A model generated the notes under the pieces. It searched no databases. It worked only from the letters and a program-made list of their open reading frames with translations, and was not told the origin of the DNA. From Sphagnum compactum (lineage: Eukaryota > Bryophyta > Sphagnopsida > Sphagnales), in NCBI GenBank assembly GCA_965153455.1, contig OZ234495.1, positions 4,898,001 to 4,962,000 of the forward strand: DNA of 64,000 bases, written 5' to 3'. A program made the position numbers and the translations under genes. This document shows positions 49,677-64,000 of the stretch, piece by piece (within the stretch, counting starts at the first letter, position 1; every line of letters starts with the position of its first letter).

Positions 49677-50631
49677 TGTCGCACTCCTAAGTTCCTAGTG
49701 GACCCACTTGAAGGTCTAAGTATATGGCAATGCGGAAGGAGTTGGAACTTGGAGCACGATCCCGACTTCCAGCACTAGAGGGGGGGTAAGAGGGGCGTGC
49801 TAGAAGTCCCGGGAAAGACTAGGAAGAGTTGACAAGCTTTACACACTCACACGGGCCTGCATGAAACCACACAAAGTGGTTAGAACTCATTCTGGGTCCT
49901 TTTGGTGTTGGGACAGCCACGGGTGAACTCGGACTCACTTTGACACACCACACCCCGGGCTCGGGAGTAAGCCACCACCTTACTCCCTATAGTATACTCT
50001 GTGACTCGTCGCGGGGGTGGCATCCAAATGGCCATTTTGTCCCGGGACTCCCGGGACTCCCGCGTGGGAGTCCCGAAATCGCGCATTTTCGGGACTCCCG
50101 CGACTTTGAAGCTTCATAACTTTCGGAGCAGACCTCCGATCGACTCGCCGTCTGAAGCAAAGTTGTAGGTCTCGTCGAGACCTTTTCAACGGTATGTCGC
50201 ACGTTTTCTGCAGCCAAGTATTTCGGGTCGATTCCCGACTTTTAGTGGTCGGGAGTCAAAACTGGCGGACTCCCGGGAGTTCGACTCCCGGGCCTTCTTT
50301 TGGCCATAACTTGTGTTTCAGATGTCCAAATGAGCAATGCGAGCCCATTTTAGACATCTACACTTCAAGGTCTTTCCATTGATATAAAAGCGCAACAAGC
50401 CATTGAGTTTTGACCTCTCAAAACGCTCTCTGAAGTTTTAGGAGTCCTTTTGGGACTCCACTCTCACCAACTCCCAACATGGGAGTTCACTTGGGAGTGT
50501 GAGGGTTCACTCCCTCACACTCTTTGCACTCCCGGGAGCATGTGATATGACTCCCGGGTCTACTTATAGGCCCGCACACTTGCGACCCCCTTGCCTTGGT
50601 CGCGAGCCAAGGCTAGGGTTGCGACATTTTT
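49672..50631. mobile_element. Solo LTR with 5-bp target duplication
   Basis: The LTR is 49677-50626 (950 bp). It starts TGTCGCAC and ends TGCGACA, a perfect 7-bp terminal inverted repeat with the TG...CA ends of LTR retrotransposons. The flanks are TTTTT on both sides (49672-49676, 50627-50631), a 5-bp target duplication, although in a T-run this is weaker evidence than usual. A TATAAAAG box lies at 50383-50390. Multiple GGGACTCCCG palindromes make it far GC-richer than its surroundings. There is no gag or pol nearby, so it is most likely the product of LTR-LTR recombination. Confidence 0.88.
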
Positions 50632-51026
50632 GTTAGTTCACATTCATCTGATTTTGTTATTGATCCAAGCCATATATCAACATCTAATGTTATTTGTGTC
50701 CATCCATCTTTGTTTGATTTTGTTGTTAATCCTAGCCGTGAAAGTATGAAACTATGTGTTTTGTTTCAATATGTAATGGTCATTGTCCTTCCACGTCGTC
50801 TATTGTTTGTGTTGCGTTGGATTCTCATCTTGTTCCTAGTTGTGATGTTATGTTTTCTGGGTTTGAAATTGATGAGGGTATAGACCTTATGTTTCTTGTC
50901 AAGGAGCCTATTCTAAAATGTCAATTTCTGACAATTGATGATAAAAAGATGGAAAATGTGAATAAAGGGGGCCAAAAAGTTAGCAAGCATGGTGAACTTT
51001 GGGCGAATTATGTTGTCAATGAATAA
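50632..51026 (+). pseudogene. Degenerate open frame, right-hand part of the sequence split by the solo LTR
   Basis: From 50754 to 51026 a frame of 91 codons is open (LFQYV-type start is out of frame; the in-frame part includes GFEIDEGIDLMFLVKEPILK). The upstream part to 50632 shows the phrase TTTGATTTTGTTGTTAATCC, which repeats GATTTTGTTATTGATCC nearby. The composition suggests a former coding region, possibly retroelement-derived. No family was recognised. Confidence 0.25.
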
Positions 51027-54000
51027 AGAATCTTTTGTGGTTTCAACACCAATTAATCGATGGCTAATCTTTCAAAAGATGAATATTTTATTACAATTCT
51101 AGTGGATATGTTGTTTTCTTTTATTTTGCAAGTTGCAAAAAAAAATAAAAATGGTTGCCTATATCCTCCAATGAAGTATGTTTCTTTTTCGTGTTTTGTA
51201 TTTCATGTTGTATATTTTTTTCAAATATGTTTTAGGGTTTAGTTTCTTTTGCATCTTCTTAAACCCTAAACCTATTTTAAAATCCTTCATTTATGTCATC
51301 TGTTATTTTTTATTATTTTTTACCTTTGTAATGGTTGTTTTGTCTTAGTTGTAGTCCATTTCTAGAAAATAGATTGCAAGGTCTATCACTATTAAAAAAT
51401 GTGTCTTTTACACTTCTAACATTGTGATTAAAACAATTAATGTGACTAAATTACTTGTTTGAAATGACTTTTAAAGAGGGTAAATTTTGTCCATTTTCCC
51501 CCCCTTCAAAATTGATATGTCCCATATGATTAAGTTGATTTCTTTTCTAGTCAAATCAAACATTGCTATTTACGTGGCATGTGTGGTGCCTACTTGGTGT
51601 AGGTGCATGTAATATACAAATTAATATAAATGATTGCAAATGCAATGTGACTTGTGATTTGTCACATTTGTTACATTAAAATCATTTCTATTACTACTTA
51701 GGAAATTTGGTGTGCCCCTAGGTCAACTTCATTGTCATGTAATTAGTAGGTAGGTAGGTGAATAAGTAAGTTGGGGGTTGTTATTCTGTAGGTTGGCAAT
51801 TAGATAAGAGGTTGATAAAAATGTTTGAGATTGATAATAAGTAGTTACTAGGTAAGTAAATAGGTGAATAAATGGAAGGTAATGAACAAGTTGTAGATAG
51901 GTAAATAAGTAGATTGTCAAAATATTGACCGTCTATCAATTTGCAATTGATCTATCTATTACCTATCTTTCTATTTACCTACATAAACTTAATGTCAAAA
52001 ATATAAAATAAACATGTTCATAATAATATGTTGACAAAAGTTAATACATTTAAAAAGGCATAATGCATTAGTTAAAAATTTGGTTTCCTTTATGCAGGTG
52101 AGGGGTTCAACTTTTCATACTTGCAAACTATAAAAATGAATAACCTAATTAAGGTAAATAGGCTAGGATATGTTGGGTAGTAGGCTAACTATTCATATTT
52201 ACCTACTATTTATAATAATCTTATTTTTAATTGATGATAATTAATCAAAAAACCCTAGTCATTATTTATGCCACTTATTAATCAAATCAACTAGCACTTG
52301 TTTAGTTTTCAATCAAAACAAACATGATAAAATGATTAATTGTCAATCAAAACAAATAGATGTGACACAATGGACACAACTAAACATTTTATCATATTTA
52401 TTTTGTTTATCATAAATGTTTAGTCGAATTCTTATTGTAATGACAACTTGTTTGGGTGTCGGTTTTTGATTAAAATCCAACCATAAAAGATAGTAAATAA
52501 GACATGACCTATAATAATGCATGAACAATTACAATAAAATGAAAAATACATTGCACCTAAATATGTAGGGAAGCACATAATTACAACCTTATTGTTGTCA
52601 TGTAAAGATTTTCTAAAGGTGCCAAGTAGGTTTGAAATGTAGTCTCATAGTAAATTAAAAAAGAATACTGAACAAAATATTTGTCATTTTCTTTCACAAA
52701 AATTTGGTCTTTGAAGAACATAAAGTGAAAATTTCTATATATCTAAAAATAATATAATTTGTGCTGAAACCACCAAGGTATTACGTAAATCATTCAAACA
52801 TACATTTAATCTTCTTTTGAAATTTGATCAATTTTTTTTCCTAATAATTGTGAAACCATGTTGGAGATCCTTGGAACAAAATTTTTGTACAATATCATGC
52901 AAAATTAGTGTCAAAATCTTGCATAAAACTACTTTTTGGATTTTTTTGGAAAACTATTAAGACCATGAAACTTTTTAACATATTTTATCATGTTTGGACC
53001 TTGAAATATTTTAATTCACAAATTTCATTGATTAGTGGAAACTAAAGTACCTAAGTCATGTGTTATTTATTTATGAAAAAATGAAGTCTAAGAAATTTAA
53101 GATGCTCATGCTAAGTAATAAAATTACATAGATGTAAACGAAAATGATAATAAACGAAGTAAACCAAAAGGGTAGTAAATCAACAACGTTGTTTGTGACA
53201 AGTCAAGGAATTATAATTGATTTATAGCAAGTCGAGATGTAGCAAGCCAAGTTCTAGCAAGTCAATTTTTCAACAAGCTAATAACCCACCAACTAAGTAA
53301 TGCTTGAAACAACTAAACACAATTATAAGTTTGTTAGTATTTTTAATCATTGTGCAAGAGTGTGAGTGGTAAAGATGATGATTCTTTGGGGGGTTCATTT
53401 TGAAAATGAAACATGTAGAGTTCCAATTGTGTAATAGTTTCCCTATAATGCTTAATTTTGAATGAATCTTTGTATGTTGGTGTGTGTGTTGTTCTTGCTA
53501 ATTTTGTGAATAGATATATGTGAAATTGTGTATGTGAGATGGAAGATAAAACACTCCTAGAATCAAGATGCAAAATTATTTGAATAGAAGAATGCAAGGA
53601 TATTATAATTTGAATAGTTGTAATATAATCGAGGAAGGTGTTGCATTCCTTCTTGGATGCCAATGACAGGTGAAGTTGAGCAACGAGAGGAAAAAATAAA
53701 ATTATATTCAACCATGTTGTGACATTTAAATTGATGAAAAAAATAAGAACCTAAGGATTTGTAATTTGTAAGTAATAAACTTATAAAAAAATATAGTTAA
53801 CATTTGACAACTATGCTAAGGATTGTTATTTCCTTGAGGAAAGTGCAGAGTTCATGATGCCAATTACTGATGAGTTGGACAAAAATGTTTATGAATATGA
53901 TTAAGGGTTTTGCAGTCTACATGATTTAGTTCGAATCACACCAAGTGATGAGGATTACGATGATATACATTAGGTGAGAAAAACATCACATAAAAAAAGA

Positions 54001-54930
54001 AGACCCATCGGCTGAAGTATTGACTTTGGATTAAGTGATGCAAATATTAAATTATCCTAATATTTTTTCTTGTCTAATAATCCAACAAAAAAATTAATCC
54101 AAGGTGGGGAATGTTAAATGGTTGGTGTAAAAAGATTGTTATGGGAGCCTTCCAAAGGAGAAATTCCAAGTGAAAAGGAGATCCAAAGACGATTAGACCT
54201 ATGAAAAATTGAAGGAACTCATTTCAATAGACAATGCTGCTGAATTGATTTGGCTCAATTGTTGGTTGGATGGATTTGGCTTGACTTTTGCAAATATTGT
54301 AAAATATTGCATTGGACAAGATTGTTGGAATTGGTTTCGAATCTTTAAGTGATGCCCTTTAAACGTGTTGGTCTCAAGTTTCAACCCGAACCGATTTGCC
54401 TTTTGCAAACCAATTTGTTTCAATTTGTTGATGTGACTATTTGTCGTGATAACATTTTTATAGTTCACCTTAACACTATCCAAGAAGATGATCATATCTT
54501 TTTCTTTATTACAAATTGTGGCCACTCATCATTCGAGTGCCATGCTCATGCATTAATGCTAACTTGTTGAGTAATGACAACTTGCAATTAATAATTTGTG
54601 ATTTGATTGATCAAGTGATTTATTATACAATCCCAAATAGATGAACAAGCTTAATGTGTTGTAGGGAGCTGGGTCAATGTTATGTTAGATAGTTGTTGTT
54701 ATGGTAATTTGGAAACACAATAATAGAATGGTTTGTGCACATTTGGATAATTAGACAGTTTCCAAGTCATGTTGAGTCATGTAAATTTTTTTCCTATTGA
54801 TAAGCATGTTGCAAAAATTATGTTCAACATTCTATATATACCAAAATGCAAAAAAAAGAGAAAAGAGTGTAAAAAGGAAATGATAAAAAGAGAATCACTT
54901 TGTGTATATAGAAGCAATCATACACATGCA
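51027..54930. other. AT-rich intergenic stretch
   Basis: No gene recognised. Short TAGGTAGG-like repeats occur near 51745-51910. Near 54349-54570 a frame of 73 codons includes EDDHIFFFITNCGHSSFECH, faintly like the zinc-finger region downstream of reverse transcriptase in plant LINEs, but too weak to call. Confidence 0.5.
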
Positions 54931-54935
54931 CATAT

Positions 54936-54940
<5 letters not shown>

Positions 54941-54966
<26 letters not shown>
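54941..54966. repeat. (GT)n microsatellite
   Basis: Thirteen uninterrupted GT dinucleotides just downstream of the enolase stop codon, possibly within its 3'UTR. Confidence 0.95.
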
Positions 54967-54967
<1 letters not shown>

Positions 54968-55003
54968 CAGACGGTAAAAGCACATATAGGGCTGATTATG
55001 TTT

Positions 55004-60546
<5,543 letters not shown>

Positions 60547-61100
60547 GTTATCCGTGATTACAGATCCAAGAAATTCAATGTACTTCCTTTTCCTCCTCCT
60601 CCTCCTTCTCTCTGGATAGACTAATAATGCTCAGCACAAGACGGTCTCTTAATAATTCTTCCTCTCTGAAACAATGCAGTCCTCTCCGCCTCAATTGCTC
60701 GTTGCACAAATCCAGAATCTGAATCTGTTCACCAAACGCAATGAAGCAAAACTACGCAACGGGGCCAATGCACACACATACAGAAGAAGAAGAAGAAGAA
60801 AATGACCACCACAGATCAGAACTTCTTCTTCTTTCGTTCTTTCTTTCTTTCTTCTTCTTCTTCTTCCAGCGCCTGGAGCGATGAGATTTCAGTTGCAGAA
60901 GCTTGAAAATCGAGTTCAAATTGAACCGCAGCAGCAGCAGCAGGAGGAGGAGGTAATGGACTGAAATCAAAGCATGCGCTTTCGAGAGGTGATGACTCGC
61001 GTGAAATGGGATTCGCGAAAGGTGGCGGTTGTTTGTGTGTGTGTGTGTTTGCAACAGCGCCGTGAGCGAGCTCCAAGGGTTGCACCCCTCTTGTGCTCGC
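60547..61100 (-). promoter_or_regulatory. 5' leader and promoter region of the enolase gene
   Basis: Upstream of the start codon the gene strand shows GAG/GAA-rich blocks (plus strand CCTCCTCCTCCT at about 60590-60606), then (TTC)n and (CT)-type tracts at 60822-60866. A short GT repeat occurs near 61033-61048. No firm TATA box; a further 5'UTR intron cannot be excluded. Confidence 0.35.
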
Positions 61101-61249
61101 CAGTAGCAGCCCTAAGCCCAAAGCCCGCAATGTAGGACGACGGGAAAGGTCTGGGCCCCTGTGGTCAAGGCCTTTAGTGTAGGTCCGATGGCCTAGGGGT
61201 CTAGGTTTAGGATCCAAGTAGGGGGTTCAGGGACTTAGAGTTAGGTCCG

Positions 61250-62035
61250 ATGGGTTTAGGGCCCAATGACAAAGATGGTCAGGGCTACTGGGCTAAGGCT
61301 CTAGGGTTAGGATCCCTTTAGGGACCAGCACTTTTGGGACACCCTATGTAGGAGGCCCCGATAGCAAAGCAATATGTAAATTTAAGGGCCCAATAGCAAA
61401 AGATGGTCATGGCCTCTTGCCATGTGTAATGGAAATGGTAATGGACTTGGTCTAAACCCGGACCAACTTTAAATTCTTTGTGAAGATGATTAGAATTGAA
61501 ACATTTTGAAATTCAAATAATTAATTTCAGGGCCCAATAGCTTAGCACAATGTAGCTTAAAAGGGCTATATTGACAAAGAAGTTAAGGCCCTTGGGCTTA
61601 TGGCCCCTAGGGTAAGGACTTCTTGGGTTCCCAATAGGAAGGGAAACAGAAAACTGAAGGGACAAGCAAATATTGGGACTCAAACACCAGCCCTAGAGGC
61701 CCAATAGCAAAGCACAATCTAGGGTAAAGCAGAATGACATAGAAGGTTAGGGCCACAAGGGTTAGGACTCTTGGGGGGTTAAGGACTCCTTGCATTCTCA
61801 ATAGTGAGAATAAAAACCAACCCAATAGGATGGACAAGCAATATGGGGACTCAAACACCCATCTGGGGGAGGCCCAATAGCAAAGTACATTGTAGGCTAA
61901 AGGGCCCCAATGACAAAAGAAGGTTGGGGCCCCTACAGTTTAGGACTCCTTGGCTTTCCAATAGTGAGAAAAAAAATACCATCCTCAAAGGGTTGGATGA
62001 GGAACATTGGGACTCAAACACATCCATGATCACAT
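61250..62035. repeat. Tandem repeat of about 167-173 bp, three copies plus fragments
   Basis: Units begin with GGCCCAATAGC at 61531, 61698 and 61871. Each contains GACAAARRARGTTARGGCC, TTAGGACTCCTTGG and GGGACTCAAACAC in order. Partial, more diverged units lie at about 61259 and 61387. The spacing is compatible with a satellite repeat, although only a few copies are present. Confidence 0.85.
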
Positions 62036-62400
62036 TGACATACCAATGTCCATCTTGCTCCTACCTACCAACTAACAACCCCACCACTCGGGTGTACATG
62101 TTTATGTTCATCTATCAACCTACATAAAGAGTTCTACTAGTTCCCCATTTGTCTACCTACCTACCTACCTACCTACCTAAAAGACCTACTTTATCTTTTC
62201 ACTTGCTTACCTACCTACCTATCCTTCAAGCACATGACGTAAGTGCTAACCAATGTGGGTATTGCACGAACATGAACTAGGTACTATCTTGACCCCCTTT
62301 CCCCTACTTGCTTACCTACCAACCTATTGACATAGGTTCACCTAAATGACACCACCTACTTACTACCTACCTACCTACCTACCTACCTAATAGCCATTCT
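62036..62400. repeat. CTAC microsatellite clusters
   Basis: (CTAC)n runs at about 62154-62180, 62206-62221 and 62362-62390, separated by related TACCTACC-rich sequence. Confidence 0.9.
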
Positions 62401-64000
62401 TATAGTATTACGACCAACTCGCCCTACCCTTGCAATGCCAATAAGAAATAAAATGTAGAAATTGCCCAAAAAAAACTTACCATCGTCGACTAAAGCTTCA
62501 TTCCGATCCTTTATGGAAATATAAGATGGACCCCAAATGTAAGTATTCCAATGAAATATAAAGGACAAGGTGGCCAAGAGTTGGTGTTCATCCATTATAG
62601 CTACAAAATGGGTGCATTGTTCTTAACTTTATTCCAAATGAAAACTCCTTAAAGGTTATACAATAATTCCAATTGAATATTGACTCTTCTTCATGGATGA
62701 AAGGCCTTATTATGGATGAAAATTGTTTCGTCCTTTCAAATGTTGCATCCATGGAGCCTTAGATATTAAGGTTTGAATATACTATTGTAATGGTGTATTT
62801 TGCCTTTGCTTCATAGATGAAAGGTCTTATTATGGATGAAGTTATGTTTCCTTCTTTGCAAATCTTGCAACCATGACATGAAGTTGTATGAGCCCATAGA
62901 TTCGAGGGATCGAATGTATTATTATTAATGTCCAAAATGAGTTATTTTAGGTGGACTCATTGAGGTACGTATAGTGTCATGATATATTCCACTTGGGTTA
63001 CTTCTAAAGATTGGTTCCATGCTTGTATGTGAATGGATGGAATATAATTGGGAAGAATTAGCTCGGACTTCAATGAATTGGCAATGTTCAATGGATGAAT
63101 ATAAGTTTGTACAATATTGATTCCGTCGTTCTATGTATGTGCATTAATCATCATTGTGAAGAGTTTGGCCTACTATTGGCCATTCAAAAGGCCTTAACCC
63201 AATTGTTTCTCCCTTCTATATGGCACCCCTTTCTAAAGGCAAATGCACAATGGGAGTGACTAGTAGGTGAAAATGCCACTTTGGATGAATTCCAATTGGC
63301 AACAACTTGAGCGTAATATACAATTTTTCAAAGTGAAAATGAGATTTTGGTGGAAAGGAATAATTTCCAAATCTTGTTTATGGAGAATACAAAGAGTTTT
63401 TGTTTTGCATCATCGTATGTGTATTTCTAATGTCGAAATTTTACTCAATAATTCTTAGGCACACCAATTTTGTGCCTCACCATTGGTCAATTATTGGCCT
63501 TTTACTTCAAGTTTCATGTGCCTAGATAAAAAAAAATGTGATTGAGGGTAATAAATAAATAAATAAATAAATAATTTTTTTAAAAAAAAAACCCCTATAT
63601 AATGATCAATGGGCATCTTATAAAGCTCAAATGGAGTTTTGGAACCTCCATTCTTTCTCAAAATAATTGTGGATGGTGAACTTGATAGGGCATCACTAGT
63701 ACGGGTGTTGGATGTATAAAGCAAGCTCTAGAGAGCAAAGCCTCCATAAAAGAACAAAGTTGCATCAAGGGGAATTGGAATGGGATGTTTGCGTATAAAA
63801 CAAAATGGAATGGGTTTTTAATGGAGGGAGACTCTTGTTGATCAATTAATTTCTTTTAAAGGTGAAAACAAAACCTCATTCGTTAAAATTACACCAATTT
63901 TTTTAAATAAAAAAATATAAACTACCTATAGTCAATTATTTCGGTCATTACAATTTGATTGAGGACACCACTTCTATTGCCATCGACCATTATGTTTAAA
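62401..64000. other. AT-rich intergenic right edge
   Basis: No gene recognised. Two similar phrases, GATGAAAGGCCTTATTATGG (about 62696) and GATGAAAGGTCTTATTATGG (about 62817), show a duplication of about 120 bp. A TAAA repeat lies at 63549-63574. Confidence 0.55.

Noticed and set aside
54349-54570. Possible LINE reverse-transcriptase zinc-finger remnant
   Set aside because: Only one faint motif (DDHIFFF) and no adjacent reverse transcriptase or endonuclease sequence.

Overview
This window reads as nuclear DNA of a seed-free land plant, most likely a moss or liverwort, less likely a small-genome fern or lycophyte. All six confident protein-coding genes are plant-type and five of them are split by introns, mostly about 70-930 bases long; the intron boundaries were inferred here by keeping a conserved protein in frame across GT-AG (twice GC-AG) junctions. 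A complete SAS-6 centriole gene points to a plant that still makes flagellated sperm, which excludes flowering plants and conifers. About one gene per 10 kb, AT-rich gene deserts, many minisatellites and short non-autonomous transposons fit a genome of a few hundred megabases.

Layout. 1-8651: gene-poor, with a possible terminal exon at the left edge, short tandem duplications and a 49-bp minisatellite at 4929-5400. 8652-15650 (minus): ATG18f/g/h-type autophagy gene, 8 coding exons, with a probable 5'UTR intron and a G-rich leader. 15897-28140: repeat-rich desert with a 680-bp foldback element, dispersed copies of a related repeat, a cluster of MITEs and a 34-bp-stem hairpin containing a receptor-kinase-like motif. 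28897-35101 (plus): six spaced palindromes, then SAS-6 with 14 coding exons. 36099-37056: a 63-64-bp tandem array and a 33-bp-stem hairpin. 37286-37699 (minus): the complex I subunit NDUFA5/B13. 38021-38665: a hAT-type MITE with an exact 8-bp target duplication, lying between the head-to-head NDUFA5 and LEA_2 genes. 39261-40472 (plus): a membrane-anchored LEA_2 protein whose last exon is present as tandem near-copies. 42006-46425 (minus): V-ATPase subunit d, 10 exons, 351 aa. 47300-54990: repeat-rich, with a 950-bp solo LTR at 49677-50626. 55004-60546 (minus): cytosolic enolase of the ENO3 class, 13 exons, 478 aa, active-site residues intact. 61250-64000: a roughly 170-bp tandem repeat, CTAC microsatellites and AT-rich sequence.

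The genes do not form a pathway cluster. Autophagy, cartwheel assembly, respiration, vacuolar acidification and glycolysis are ordinary single-copy housekeeping functions placed next to each other. I found no new multi-gene system. The most interesting structures are the palindrome array upstream of SAS-6, the tandem terminal exons of the LEA_2 gene, two GC-AG introns in conserved genes, two microRNA-precursor-like hairpins, and an internal tandem duplication that includes an enolase exon.
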